This document shows, piece after piece, positions 9,763-23,048 of a DNA stretch of 64,000 bases. Position numbers and translations under genes: made by a program. The DNA is taken from contig OZ025239.1 in NCBI GenBank assembly GCA_964019155.1, positions 82,975,916-83,039,915 on the forward strand, read 5' to 3'. A model generated the notes under the pieces. The model was not told the DNA's origin, searched no databases, and saw nothing but the letters and a program-made list of their open reading frames with translations. Position 1 is the first letter of the stretch. Every line of letters begins with the position of its first letter. The stretch is from Osedax fenrisi. Taxonomy: Eukaryota; Annelida; Polychaeta; Sabellida; Siboglinidae.

Positions 9763-11587
9763 CAGGGTTGGAAAAAACCCCAAAAATCTAAGAAATATAT
9801 GTGAGGTTTTTTGGTGTTTTTATATGGTTTTTGGGGTTTTTCTTTATCTTAAATTTAAAAATAAAAAAACCAAGAAAAAATATAAAAGAAAAATATATAT
9901 ATTATATAAATTATATAATATAATAGTATTGTAATATATACTAATATAATTCTATAAAGGTTAATGACATTTTAAATTGTAAAATGGCAAGTATTCTTAT
10001 AATTGATTTATATTATATATAATAATACTATATATTTATTAAATCACATATAATAATAGCAGATATAAATAGACCCCTCAATATAAATATATATATATAT
10101 ATATATATTTTTCCGGACAATGGTTAGTTAATAACCAGAGCCAATTATCCCATTTATTAGCGAAAACATATTAATACAAATATGACGAAGTAGGCAAGGG
10201 AGAGGCCATGTAATTAAGGATTTTACAATAATCCATTGCAGCAGTATTTGCGATAAATATTTAGACTGCCTGTCATGACACGAATACTGAGTAGCGTAAT
10301 ATCATGCTTCCTCAGGCCTAATGAATATAGGTCTTTAGACGTTAGGGATGAGGGTATACCACGCCAGTTCCAACAAGATGCACTTAGTTTAGCCTGCTTT
10401 GCACCAGTAAGTTGTTTTGCGTAGGAGAGTATTTCAGGTTTGTTATAGTAGTCAGTTTTATGTCGGTAATTAGTATCGGTATCTATTGTATCTGTTGAGA
10501 TTTGCGTATCTATAATATAAACAATGTCATTTCGGTAAGCCAGTAAGTCAGGTTTGCGTAAGCCAAGTTGTGTTCGTATGTGTGGTTCCAGTATAGTTGT
10601 AAATTTGTACTTATTAAGTAGAGTGATTAAAAGAGCGTTAAAATAATTATGCCTGTGAATAATGTTATTATAATTAAATCTACAGGTCTGCATAATATGA
10701 TTTAGGCAGTCATATTTATAATTACACCCTCGCCTTAAACAGTTTGTATTTAAACTTGGAAACATACGTTTACATCTGTAATGTGTATATAGTAGACCGT
10801 GCTTTAGCTTTACCATATCTACAAAATCGCGACCAGAAAACATCTTTATAGGAGAAGTTATCCAATTATTAATAAAAGGACTATGCGTGCCTAATTCTAA
10901 ACCCTTGCCATCGACAGAATTAAATAAATATATTGAATGATATTTATTTATGGAGGTGTTATCAATAAACGTGTATTCATCGTATACTCGAGGTGTAGAC
11001 CATTTTAGAATAACATTATCGGGAAGAGTTTGAATAATAGTGTCATCATTCCTTCTAATGGATGAAATCCTTTTTAGCCGCAGCACCGGTATTGCCAGAA
11101 AAAGACGAGTGATAGCTATCCCACCGACACTACTAGGTGCGTAGAATACACCGAGTGAAGTATCTGAAGGTAGTCGAAGCCAACGTCTGACGAACGCCCG
11201 AATACTTCTATCCATCGTTTTTAATGAATTTAAATAGACGTTAGAGAAAGTCAAGGTATGAAGCATACTTGGAATTAGATGATTTTTGAGCATAAACAAT
11301 TTTTGTTGGGGTTTTAGAGTAGATTTAGATATTGCCAAGAGTTTCGATGTGAGGTCATCATTAATTGAATTATTTTTATTATCCAAAGCGCCTATGTTGA
11401 TGCCAAGATATCTATAAGTTTCATTATTAACTTACTTGTAAATTAATTTAAATGTGATAATTAAATAATACTAATTAATTATATACTAAAACCCAGAATT
11501 AATAATGAAAACAAAATGAAAAAATCCAAAAATCCCTAAAATTATCAAAAGGTTTAAACCCAAAAACCCCTACCTCTGCCAACCCTG
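9763..11587. mobile_element. hAT-type element 1 (CAGGGTTGG ends)
   Basis: The terminal inverted repeats are CAGGGTTGG and CCAACCCTG. A perfect 8-bp target duplication GTGTCAAA lies at 9755-9762 and 11588-11595. The ends continue with related text (AAAACCCCAAAAATC left, CCCAAAAACCCC right). This 1,825-bp element carries no hAT transposase. Most of its interior is an R2-like reverse-transcriptase fragment on the minus strand. Confidence 0.9.
10223..11430 (-). pseudogene. R2-like non-LTR element, C-terminal part of ORF
   Basis: The minus-strand frame is open from about 11418 (VNNETYRYLGIN...) and contains a methionine at 11386 giving 387 residues. It matches the C-terminal layout of R2-clade proteins. 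The thumb region (SIRAFVRRWLRLP then FYAPSSVGGIAI) is followed by a zinc knuckle (C-x4-C-x8-H-x4-C ending DCLNHIMQTC). A restriction-like endonuclease core follows (RKPDLLAYRNDIVYIID). The catalytic RT palm lies upstream and is absent, so this is a 5'-truncated copy. R2 elements normally insert in 28S rDNA. Here the copy lies inside a hAT element and no rDNA is visible. Confidence 0.8.
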
Positions 11588-11595
11588 GTGTCAAA

Positions 11596-12630
11596 CCCTA
11601 TATAATTTTCTGTATACATATATGTATGTCTTGTACTCAGTAATCTGTATTATTAATTTTTATATTTTCTATTATTTTTAATTTGTTTTAATTTTAAATT
11701 TAGTATAACAAATGAATATATGTAATAAACTTGATTATTTATATTAAATCATAATTTATAACCTAATTAGATACGTATTAATCATTAATTTATATACAAT
11801 TTCTTTTTTTAAAAATGGTCCGAATTAGGATAAAAATAAAAAATAAATTTTTAGTATTTTATAAATAATATTAATAAATAATATTTTATAAATAATATAT
11901 TTTGTATGTCAATGTTATACATTTATGTATCTTTATCTATACATATAAAAGAAAATCTATTTAATTATATATATATATATATTTGTATATCTGGTGAGGT
12001 AACTTGAGAAATGGGGTACGTCGCGAAAATCTGTTATACCCGATCTTAATAAATTTTCAACAGTATGGTCTTGGTCCGGAAAATTTGTTGAATTTGTTAC
12101 CGTGTACCCCAGAAAAACCTGAAAAATTGACTTTTTGCCATTAAAATGATTTTTTGTCCTCTAAAATCTTCAGCGTCGCTTTTTTGAAAAAATTTTATAC
12201 ATTTTTTGCGAAGTATTTTTTTGAATTTTTTTTGAAATTTTTTGAAATATTTTTGTGGACATTTTTTTAAAATATATTTTGTAATATTATTTATATTTTT
12301 AAAAATATTTGAAATATTTTTTTATATTTTTCAACGAATCGTTAAAATATTATTATTTTAAGATATAATTAAAATATTATAATTATATAATAAATATATA
12401 AATATTATAAGATATAAATATTATACTTTTAAAAATATTTGTAGAACATTTACAAAAAATATATTTTGTAATATTTGAAAATATTTGTTGTATTTTTTAT
12501 ATTATTTTTTGAATTATTTTTCCACTAATTTTTGAGAAAATTTTTGTCTAAATTTGTTTGAATTTTAGCACAAATTTATGTTATTATATATGAAAGGCAG
12601 AATTATGAATAGCCATAATTAATAAATAAT
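11596..12630. other. AT-rich non-coding stretch
   Basis: I found no coding region. A short inverted motif (TGGGGTACG at about 12011 and CGTGTACCCC at about 12101) flanks a roughly 100-bp stretch, possibly a MITE edge. Otherwise there are poly-T tracts with phrases such as TTTTTTGAAATATT. Confidence 0.4.
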
Positions 12631-12639
12631 AGATAGGCA

Positions 12640-13550
12640 AACTATTAAACAACGAGTAAAGCAGAGTTGGGTACGGCAAAAAATTCCAAAGCAGGAATAG
12701 TTATAATTATTAAATGATAGATAGGCAAATAATAAAAAAACCAAGCAACGTCGGTTTGGGTTTGGGTTTTCAACATATTTTGTAATATTTGAAATATTTG
12801 TTGTATTTTTTAATATATTTTTTGAAATATTTGTTCACTAATTTTTGAAATATTAAAAAAATATATTTCTACATTTGTTTGTATTTTAGATAAACTTTAT
12901 TTAATTGTATATACTAGAAATGTCGAATCAGGAATATCTCTAATTAATAAATAATAAATAGGCAAACAATCAAAAACCGAAAAATTTCGGGTCGGGTACG
13001 GTTTGGGTTTAAGTTTTAGTTTTCAGCATTTTTTTAAAACATATTTTGTAATATTTTAAATATTTTAATGTATTTTTTTGCAATAATATATTTGAGCATA
13101 ATCAGGAATAGCTATAATTAATAATTGATAGGAAAATAATCAAAAACCGAGCAACGTCGGGTTGAATACATCAAGCAATTTAAAATCAGGAATAGTTATA
13201 ATTAATAAATAATAGAAAACAATCAAAAACCTAGCAACGGCGGGTCGGGATGGTTTGGGTTTTGGTTTTAGACATTTTTTTAAAACGTATTTTGTAATAT
13301 TTGAAATATTTGTTGTATTCTTTAATATATTTTTTGAAATATTTTTCTACTAATTTTTTAAATATTAAAATATTTTTCTACATTTGTTTGTATGTCAGCT
13401 AACATTTATTTTATTGTATATAAATAATAGTTAGGAAAAAATTAAATATAAATATTTAGCAATGCAGAATTAGGAACAGCTATAATTAATAAATAATAGA
13501 TAGGAAAATAATCAAAACCGAGCAACGCCGGGTCGGGTACGGCTAGTATT
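12640..13550 (+). repeat. Degenerate tandem repeat with GAGCAACGTCGGGT phrase
   Basis: At least six degenerate copies share the order: AATAGATAGGCAAA, TCAAAAACCGAGCAACG, TCGGGT...GGTTTGGGTTT, TTTTGTAATATTTGAAATAT, TTGTTGTATTTTT. Their spacing is uneven (about 60 to 210 bp), which suggests old unequal exchange with internal deletions. Confidence 0.6.
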
Positions 13551-14259
13551 ATCTATATAATATATTACACATTTTTGAAAAATATTAATTATTAAATGCT
13601 CTAGAGCCATTTGTATTTAGCCTGTCCGAATTAGAGTATACCCTAGAGATCTCCCCTATATATATACTCATATTTTATCCAATACTAGTCAAGGTTCATC
13701 TCTATGGGTCTGTATAATATATATATATAATATGTTTATTATATTAAATAGATTAATATAGAGGATATATAGTTTTAAAATATAAGGAAATATAAATACA
13801 TAGATTATACGATTCTGAAATGTTAAAGAATAATTTGTAATCAATATTCATAAATCAATTTTGATATATTTATATTTTAAAGTTATATTTCAAATGACTT
13901 TTCATATATATATATATATGTGGTTTACTTTAATGGTTTACTATACCGAAGTTAGCCTTATTATTGAGTGTATGTCGTACACTGAGCGTCTCTTGATCTT
14001 GATACTCGCATATATGCGCTATGCATACATTATAGTGTATGCAGAGAGTTTACTGCAGTACTTATAGATATACATATATATTATATACCTATATATAAGT
14101 ATATAATATATACCTATGTATTATATATAGGTAGGTACCTAAACAGCTCTAGAGAGCTACTTATTGTAGAGCTACTTAGTATGACCCTATGCTCTCTAAG
14201 TTAGTCCTAGTTATACCTCCCTGGTTATAGGGATAATGTTATACTTTATAAAAACTAAG

Positions 14260-14460
14260 TGACGATTATTAACGATTGGGATTCATAAGGTTAAAACATA
14301 ACATATATACATGAACAAATAGACATTTATTCAATGAATAATACGTATATATGTTAGTATATTGTATCTATAGTGTACTAACCTAGGTTAGCTATTTGTT
14401 CATGTATACATTTTATGTTTTAACCCTATGAATCTCAATGCTCAATAATCACCTATAGGT
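14260..14460. mobile_element. Palindromic MITE
   Basis: Left-arm motifs ATTGGGATTCATAAGGTTAA and ATACATGAACAAATAG are mirrored by CTATTTGTTCATGTAT and TTAACCCTATGAATCTCAAT. The arms are about 65 bp around a roughly 60-bp centre. No coding content. Confidence 0.65.
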
Positions 14461-14573
14461 GCACATGACCATATAGGCGCAGTTACACATACCCAGCTTC
14501 ACACGCCTACACAAATCTATAGCCTAACAGATGTTCATCACAATTTCACTCTTATTTATATTTTATATATATA

Positions 14574-14660
14574 TTGTTATTGTTATTTTGGTGGAGTCCT
14601 TTCATTCCATCCCGTCCTATATCTTGTGTGTCTGACGCCTTAGCTAATTGATCCACACAG
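14574..14660 (-). mobile_element. Internally deleted tRNA-derived SINE
   Basis: Read on the minus strand, it has a SINE head with GCTAAGGCGTCAGACACACA and then jumps to the family tail (GGATGGGATGAAAGGACTCC). Comparison with 63598-63880 shows the middle of the element is missing. Confidence 0.6.
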
Positions 14661-14671
14661 AAAGTTATATA

Positions 14672-14716
<45 letters not shown>

Positions 14717-15051
14717 TAAATCAATAATAATATGGTGAATACTAAATGATAAATACTAAGTATTAAATACCTCAACGGGTGTAAATTATTAGACGTCGTC
14801 CGCATACATATCACATGCACTACCAATTCTATTAAGAGTACTGCCTGATTTTAATTATCAATTATTTTTCAATCTTACCACCACCTAACATTTACACTTT
14901 ACCACATTTTCTCTTAAACATATTTTAAAATTCCTACATCTAATTTAGCTATATTTATAGAAACATATGTTTCTACAAATAACTATCATACCATATTGAC
15001 TACTTCCCATATTCTACTTTACTCTAAAGATTATCTTAATAAGGGGTATAT

Positions 15052-15302
15052 TAAAGGGGATATCCCACTAGTAGTGGTCCACTACCAGTATTTCCGAAAA
15101 TAATGTCAGGAAATGTTTGATAGAAAGTGATTTTCAAGCAAGTTAACTACAATTGTAATGGATACCCCCTACTTTCCGTCAATTTGCCGCAAATATAGTA
15201 ACTTTAAAGGGGGTATCCCACTAAAACTTGCTAGATAATCACTTTCTAGCAAACATTTCCGGACATTATTTCAGAAAATACTGGTAGTGGGATACCCCTT
15301 TA
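15052..15302. mobile_element. MITE with AAAGGGG...CCCCTTT ends
   Basis: The left end AAAGGGGATATCCCACTA and right end TAGTGGGATACCCCTTT are inverted. The similarity continues inwards through the CACTACCAGTATTT and CATTTCC blocks. A third copy of the end (AAAGGGGGTATCCCACTA) lies inside at about 15206. A TA target site is possible, as in mariner-type elements, but is not certain. Confidence 0.65.
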
Positions 15303-16800
15303 CATATTTCAATATTAATTTCTACACCTGACTCGGTTTCTTTCTACGTATTTAATATTTCTCTGATGTCATATGTCCCACAATATTTAATATTATTTAT
15401 AATTAATTTTAAATATATGTAGAGGGAATAGGAGACCTGAATGGGTAGGAGACCTGATACACCCAACAAAATTGTATTTTAATAAATCAATAATTATAAA
15501 AAATAATAAATAGTAATCCAATAGGGGCAAGGCTTTATGACATGATCATATTTTAAATATATTTTTTAGAATTTCATTTATTTGAAAAATAAAAAAGGCG
15601 GTTTAGAATTACTTTTACACCAATGTATAATAACGTAATATACGATTAAATATGTACATGCTACATGAATACACTATGTTCATAAATGACTAAATAACTA
15701 AGATATTAATGAATAATTTAATGAATACAAATAAATTCTGTATGCAATTTTGTATGCTAAATTTTATAGCCTAAGTCTTTAAAAAAAATGTATTGTACAT
15801 TTTGATATTGACTATTCTTTTAATCTTGAATTATTTATTAATCTTGAATTATTTATATATTTACATAATAAATGAAAAAATGTTATTTATTATTTATGTT
15901 ATAAATTGGATAATTATATTACAAACAATTACGTTTAATTTAAGTATTTTAGATATAGTTTAAATTTTAGTTCGACGTTTTTTTAGGTGTAATATTTAAA
16001 AATGTTTTCAAACTAATTTTAAAATTTCTCGTAACTAAAAAGCGGTAACTATATGTGTATATAACCTACGTGTACTGCCTATGCTTATTTGGGATATACA
16101 TAATCAGAAGTTTTACAGAATTAACCTGAAAATAATATAAAATTTAACCATCTATTGTATTAATGTTTAAATACTATACTATTTGAACATTTGTATTTGA
16201 ATTATTATGTATGTTAATGAAACATCAACCATAAATTATGGCCCATAATTCATGGGATTTAAAATTATAATTATAATTACTAGTAAATAGTATATGTAAT
16301 AATATTACATATTATTTGTCTACGACTCAATCAATATTAAACAATATATTAATAAATATACAATTTATTATGTAATATACTATTTATAATTAATTATAAA
16401 TCTGGAACATAACGTTATGGTATGAGAATGATAATTTTCATATTGATGTTATACGATTTTGGGCGCAAATTGTCATCAAAGCGATGAATTAATTCCGGAA
16501 CTTTTAGGCGCATGGCGTCCAAAAGCGTCGAATATTTTGTTTGCTGGGTATACAAATTCTATATATGTATGTATTAAAAATATAAACATAAAAGTAAAAT
16601 ATATAATTATATAATTCTATGTTTTTTAATATAATTATATTTATTTATTCGTACATGATAGCCGTCAATAAACGATTAGTTATATAAATATGGCGCCTCT
16701 AGGGCACACAAATATTTCCATATGTGTAATTATGATTGTACAATTTATATTTAGTAAATTTAAATAAATACATAGTCAGGTAAGTATAATAAGGGGAGAT
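15303..16800. other. AT-rich stretch, no gene
   Basis: No coding region or RNA gene is visible. The only notable item is an isolated transposon end TTTGTTTGCTGGGT at about 16538-16551, matching the ends of the 446-9660 element. Confidence 0.5.
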
Positions 16801-16801
16801 C

Positions 16802-17173
16802 CACGAACGGCGAATTGAAAAAGCGAGCGAGCGGGGTCAAAAGGGGGCGGAGCTTAGACGCTCACCGGAGTATCTAATGGAGTTATTTTTAGATAAGATA
16901 CACTATGTGTATATTTTACAGTGTATTTAGGCGTAGTACTACACGTGTAAATACGCTATGCTATATAGATATATAGTATTTATGCATAGTAATACTCATG
17001 TGTTTTACATTCGTATTGAAATTCTATTAACTGATATTAATTATATGTACTATTTATATACTGTATTTGTATGTGACTATGTATATACTACTGTTTACAA
17101 CTTATTTTGCGTCTAAGCTCCGCCCCTTTTTACCCCGCTCGCTCAAATTCGCATTTTCAATTCGCCGTTCGTG
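16802..17173. mobile_element. MITE with GC-rich inverted ends
   Basis: The left arm CACGAACGGCGAATTGAAAA continues through GCGAGCGAGCGGGGTCAAAA to GGGGGCGGAGCTTAGACGC. The right arm is GCGTCTAAGCTCCGCCCC, then CCCCGCTCGCTC and CAATTCGCCGTTCGTG. The arms are about 60 bp and the AT-rich centre about 240 bp. The GC-rich arms stand out from the surroundings. No open frame. Confidence 0.75.
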
Positions 17174-17698
17174 ACTGTTATCCGTATAATATATAACCTA
17201 TTATATATGTATTACAAATATAATTCATAGTAATATATTGAATATTCAAGTTTATATACGTACCTATTGAATAGTTGTTTATTTATGCGATATAATATAA
17301 TATAATATTAAATATATCATTATGATAAATCCGTATTTATATTGATTACATGTGAATATTTTGCCTTTTATATAATATCTATACGCATTATTGTAAAATA
17401 TATGTTAAATGAATCATATATAATTATATATATCATATATATACTATCATATACTTATTATGCAAGTGTATATGCGTATTAAATAGATGTTTATTTATTC
17501 GAAGAATAATTCTTATACGATTATCGTAATGATATTTCCGTATTTATTTGATTAAATGTGATTATTAAGACATTTTAAATAATATCTATACGTAACACAA
17601 TATACTATATGTTAAATGAACGATACACAATATATTAATATATACTTGTATATAATCTATATATCTGAATACTCATTACATTCATTTACATGTAACAT

Positions 17699-18118
17699 AT
17701 TCTAATATTAATTATATTCTAACATGTCATGTTAGAATATAATTAATATTAGAATATTTAAATATTTTCAGTAAATGTTATTTATATTTGAATATTTGAA
17801 TATTTAATTATATTTGAGAAGTTAGCCACGCCTTATAAAATATGAAAATTATCGCGGCGGCCAGATTCAATATCAACCCAAATTTGTATTTAAATAAAAT
17901 TATGATCAATAATATTAATTATATTCTAACATGTTATGTTAGAATATAATTAATATTAGAATATTTAAATATTTTCAGTAAATGTCATTTATATTTGAAT
18001 ATTTGAATATTTAATTATATTTGAGAAGTTAGCCACGCCTTATAAAATATGAAAATTATCGCGGCGGCCAGATTCAATATCCACCCAAATTTGTATTTAA
18101 ATAAAGTTATGATCAAAA
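17699..18118 (+). repeat. Tandem duplication, about 208-bp unit, two copies
   Basis: Both units start with a palindromic ATTAATTATATTCTAACATG block. They continue through GAGAAGTTAGCCACGCCTTA and ATTATCGCGGCGGCCAGATT to TTTGTATTTAAATAAA. They differ at only a few bases, so the duplication is recent. Confidence 0.85.
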
Positions 18119-18602
18119 ATATTCAAATATTAAATCCTCCATTAAGGATTAAATATATTAATTCACAATTCTATAATTAATGGTATTTTACAATATTTCC
18201 CATTGTTCACTATAAAATAATTATTAATTTTAAATAATTTTTATTATTTACGTGTTATTTATATTGTTTATAATATTATTAGTAAGTTGTTATTACAATA
18301 CGATTACAATATTAAATTATAATAAATATTGTTAGATATGTGAATACATCGGATAAGGTATATCATGATTATCAATATATAATTATATCAATAATCAGAT
18401 ATTTAAAATTCGTAAATAAAGTTTTGGGGCACCTGATATTTACTATCACGACTACTATTTTACTATTTTTAAATATAGCTCGGTTCAGATCACTGACAAT
18501 ATAAAATTAGTTTTATTCTGTTTTTTTTAGCTGCATTATATCCTAAATTGAGCGCGACGCATGAACTTTGTTATTTATAATTATTTAATTTTTGCCTACC
18601 GT

Positions 18603-19685
18603 CAGTGATGGGCACGATCGTGATCTTGATCGCGATCGACGATCGTTTGAAAATGATCGAGTAAAATGATCGACGATCGTTAGAAAATGATCGAGTAAAA
18701 TGATCGACGATCGTCAGCAACTGATCGCAAAAAAAGTAGATATATATATACATATATATAATATCATATTAGATAGAATGAATTTATAACTTAAGTTAAG
18801 GTAATTACCCCTTACATATTCTTTGAAATCGTTATCAACAATATTAATTGGAGTCATAGTATTTATTAGAAATTTTAGTAGTAATTTGTCAGTTTCTACA
18901 TGTGATATTGTAGTCGATTGCTCGATTGATAATTGAACCAATGAAGATAGTTTAATCTTTTTAGTATAGGATAGTTCTGAAGGTTCTCGGAGTTGTCTTT
19001 TTTTACTATTCTCATTATGTTCACATTTTACCCTATCATATTCATCTAATTTAGTATGATGTACAGTTTTGTAATGACGTCTTAAATTTGATGATGACGA
19101 AATCCCAACTATTATTTTTTTTTCTACAAATCTTGCATGATGCTTCAACTTTATTATTAATTATTTTTAAGTCATTAAAATATATATTTTATTTAATAAA
19201 GGGCGAATTTATCCAAGACATTGTATATCTTAGAACTTATAACTTATAATGATCTAAAATATTAATAAAGTTATAGTCCTATATACGCCTACAGGGAAAT
19301 TGACAGTTTGACTCATTTTTGGCGTAGAGACTCTATAATAGAGTAGATAATTGTATTGTTTGATCTTGCATGTCTCGCGCGGTAAAATATTACGATTACA
19401 TTAGTAAAAAAGATACATTGGTATATATATATATTGATATGACGGCGTGAATGGGTTAGTACTCGCGAGTACTGCGAGGATCATTAGTGGTTCATGTAGC
19501 AGCCAGGAATTCATATGCTTATATAATAATACGATCGAGATCCACGATTGGCGATCGATGATCGAGATCGCGATCGCCGATCAAAATAATTACACGATCG
19601 ACGATCGACGATCGTTAGAAAATGATCGACGAAATTGATCGACGATCGGCGATCGTGAAAATTCGTAAAAATTCGCCCATCACTG
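18603..19685. mobile_element. hAT-type element 2 (CAGTGATGGGC ends)
   Basis: Ends CAGTGATGGGC and GCCCATCACTG are inverted, and a perfect 8-bp duplication CCTACCGT lies at 18595-18602 and 19686-19693. Both subterminal regions are crowded with GATCGACGATCG-type motifs. The interior holds a transposase remnant on the minus strand. Confidence 0.92.
18714..19148 (-). pseudogene. hAT transposase remnant with BED-type finger
   Basis: This 144-codon frame contains SSSNLRRHYKTVHHTK, the second half of a BED zinc finger. It is followed by a basic linker and a segment (LLLKFLINTMTPINIVDNDF) typical of hAT transposases just after the finger. The catalytic and dimerisation domains are missing, so element 2 cannot move itself. 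Confidence 0.7.
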
Positions 19686-20339
19686 CCTACCGTCCGTATC
19701 ATCCGGGTGAACTACATTTTCTTCGGATAATCATTGAATAGTGTATTAAAAACAATATAATTTATGTTATGAAAAAATTTGTCAACAAATATAATTATTA
19801 TAAAAACCTTAGATTACCCGTAATCAGCGCTATATTTAAAATAGTAAAATAATAGGCGTGGTGGTAAATATCAGGTCCCCAAAACTTTATTTACGAATTT
19901 TAAATATCGGATGGTACGGACGGTAGGCAAAAATTATAAATAACAAAGTTCATGAGTCGCGCTCACTTTGGGATATAATGCAGCTAAAAAAAACAGAATA
20001 ATAAAACTAATCCAAATAAATCAAACAACCCAAAAATATCAATCCGCAAATAGGATGGTAGGTGTCGTATTCGTATGTGTATATATCATATATATATTAT
20101 ATATATATATTAAAAACGAATGGTTTATACTTATATTTTTCTAAAGGAATTATTCCATATATACATATTAAACAACATTATTTTTTGTCATCTGTTTCTC
20201 ATTCATATTTTATTTTCGTGTGTACTAGAGCGTATAATGAATTCTCTGGAAGCACGCCTTGCATGAACTTTGCTATTTATAGTTATTTAGTTATGTTTGC
20301 CTATCGTCCGTATTCTCCTGTCACTCGACCGATTTATTG

Positions 20340-22090
20340 AAATAAAAACGAAATTAGCGCAAATGCGATGGGTATGTGAACTAAAATCTATTTTTGGATT
20401 CGTATCTGTTTACATGTAAATTCTAAAAATAATAACCTAATATAATCTTAAATTAAGATATGTATAACAATTCGATGTTAATCGAAATGTAAGTGTTCCG
20501 CAAAAATATCATTTGGAGATATCAAAACTGAATTCATAAAAATGTTACCAAATTTGTATAGGTCAAAAGTAGATCAATTCAGTCATTGTTATTTACATGT
20601 AAACTTTCAATGCCGTGAAAATGTCGTAATTTTAAAATATATTTAACAAAATTTAATTCACTATTATAATATTAAAAGTATATTAGACTGATAATTAGAT
20701 TAATTACCTTATGAATTAATAATATTAATAAATATAACTTAAAATAATACATGTGTATCCATCTAGTGGTTGGTATGAGAACTATATAATAATAATAAAT
20801 ATTTATTAGAAGAAAGTTGTAAATTTTTTTCGTATGAAGTATTTCAATTCATTATATTGTTATTTCCTCTAAAGGGCTTCAGATAAAGATCAATATCTTT
20901 TCTATGCTGTCGCCCGATATTAAAATAATGACATAGCTTAGATAGGGAGTGAACCACCTTTGCTTCGCAAAATCTGTGCACTAATACATACATTAATACC
21001 TGTATGTCGTACTTAGTATATTTGTGTACTATTTTGATTATTAAAACAAAAATCTCGGTAAATCTGTGATATTATAAATTGGTATGGATTTAAAATATCC
21101 GCATAATTATTATGATGATATATATCAGATTGGTATGCTATAAAAATGGTACTTTTTGACATAAGTATTACATATAATATATATTTAAAAATAAAATAAT
21201 CTAAAAATAGAGTGAATCTAATTCATATTTGAACTATTATTATATAAAGTATATTATAATGTAATATTGACTTGATTATTATTATTAATACAATAATAAA
21301 ATGATTTACTTATTGGGGGTTTAAAATATAAAAGTGTTTGGGTTTGACTTAAGGGAAACATAGACGTAACACACCGCCATTATAATCATGCCACTCAATG
21401 TATAGAAATAGTAAATATATAATACATGAATTTTATTGATTTTTTTTGTGATATATAGAGGAAATACAAAGCTACAACAATATGTTGGCTTATTTTATAT
21501 TTCAATATAATTCATACATAAAGTATAAATTATTTTTTTATATAATATTTCATAGAAAATAGCAATTATAAAGTATTTTCTAATACATTATTAAAATTAT
21601 GGCAACATATTATGTTGCGCATGTATGATATTTATATATAGAAAAACAAAATTAGTAAGATTGCTATACTAGTTTTATCTGTGCGGTTAATTTGATATAT
21701 GAATATGTGTAAATAATTATTCTGTGTAAATCGCATTTGAAATTTGACTAATTAAAAATCAATATGAAAAGTACAATTAATAGATATACACATATCTAAT
21801 ATATTATATAATTGCATAGAGCAATAATTAGTTCTTATCTAGACAATATATTTAGAGATGTTTACATATATATATATATATATACTATTTTATTGATTAT
21901 ATATTTATACAATTCTATAAGTTTACTATATTATATAGATTATTTTTGAAATATGTATAATAAAAAAATGCTTTTTATGCTATTTCTAAATGGATTTAAT
22001 TTTTAATTTGTTGACATAAACTACACCACATTAATTAATATTCCATCATAATATTATTATTTTTTTTTTTGTAATTTAATATATTCTATT
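20340..22090. other. AT-rich stretch, no gene
   Basis: No coding region, RNA gene or clear repeat boundary was found. A short less AT-rich phrase (TATGCTGTCGCCCGATATTA) lies near 20908 without an interpretable context. Confidence 0.45.
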
Positions 22091-22099
22091 ATCCCCTTA

Positions 22100-22900
22100 A
22101 GTTTACTGATAATTTATTAATTTCAAACCAATAGATTAATTTTGTTAATATAAGTGTAGTTTTTATTAAGAGTATCGACATTGTCTGAAGACACTGTTAA
22201 TGAAGTCAGCAAATCGTATGCTACTTTATTTAAATCATTGTTAACTATTTCCGGTGAATTGCTAATATATATTATAAAGAGTAATGGGCCCGATACCAGA
22301 GGTAACCCGATATTATTATGTTTTATATTAGAATGTATAATATTAATATATGTAATTTGATTTCTGTTATCTAGATAGGATTTTAATAATATCAAAATGT
22401 TTTTCTTATACTATATTTTTCTAATTTTTAAAATAATATATTATACTTTATTTTATCGAATACCTTTGAAAGATCTAAGTACTTAGATCTAATACTTGTT
22501 TTAATTTTGTTCACTTTTTTTAGAATTAGATCTATGTATAATGTCATCACATCATTATAAATTGATATATTATTTTGAAAACCAAATTGTGATGGTTATA
22601 TGATATTTTATGAAGAATGAATTCATTCTATTTTCTATTAGTTTTTCTAGGATTTTAGAAACTTGAGGAAGTATGGGAATCGGTCTATAATTTATAAATA
22701 AAGATATTACCTCTTTTTTATAAATAGGCTTAATTAATGCAATTTTCATAAACGGGAATTACTCCTTGATCAATGCATTTATTAAATAGATATCTAAGCA
22801 GTTAAATAATTGATCAAAGAACTATTTTAATAATGTTAATGTTTAAGAATTTGTAAGTTCTTTATTATTAACTATTTTTATTATTTCAATATTTTCTATG
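22100..22900 (-). pseudogene. LINE reverse-transcriptase remnant (jockey/CR1-like)
   Basis: On the minus strand, broken frames follow the RT order: an early segment near 22770-22730, then LDLSKVFDKI (22490-22455), then SYLDNRNQITYIN and GPLLFIIYISNSPE at 22123-22395. The catalytic Y-x-D-D region is degraded (VAYDLL). Several stops and frame changes separate the blocks, so this is an old dead copy. Confidence 0.65.
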
Positions 22901-22985
22901 GGACATGTGAAAATAATGTTGTTATTAGAATCTATTATATCTAAAATGAGATTCACACCAACTCGAAGGCAAATATTTAACTAAA

Positions 22986-23048
22986 ATATGAACCCGTGTC
23001 CTGCTGCTTGTGTGTCTGAAGCCTTAGCCACTGAGCCATACAGCCAGT
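22986..23048 (-). mobile_element. tRNA-derived SINE head
   Basis: The minus strand reads TGGCTCAGTGGCTAAGGC (A-box like), CAGACACACAAGCAGCAGG and a degenerate B-box (CGGGTTCATATT). Only the tRNA-like head is present. It matches the head at 63598. Confidence 0.6.

Larger units (their letters stand above)
18384..20330. repeat. Dispersed and inverted repeat family (GCCTACCGTCCGTA type)
   Basis: Two blocks, one with TTTAAAATTCGTAAATAAAG and one with AGCTGCATTATATCC...GCCTACCGTC, occur at 18384-18602 and again inverted at 19830-20010. A third partial copy lies at 20255-20320 and a weaker one near 27090-27130. A hAT element is inserted into the first copy. The family is unidentified. It looks like a non-autonomous DNA transposon. 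Confidence 0.5.

Noticed and set aside
9737..9934. Lys-rich short open frame
   Set aside because: It starts in the PHD-like fragment and runs into the hAT end, so it is a chance fusion.
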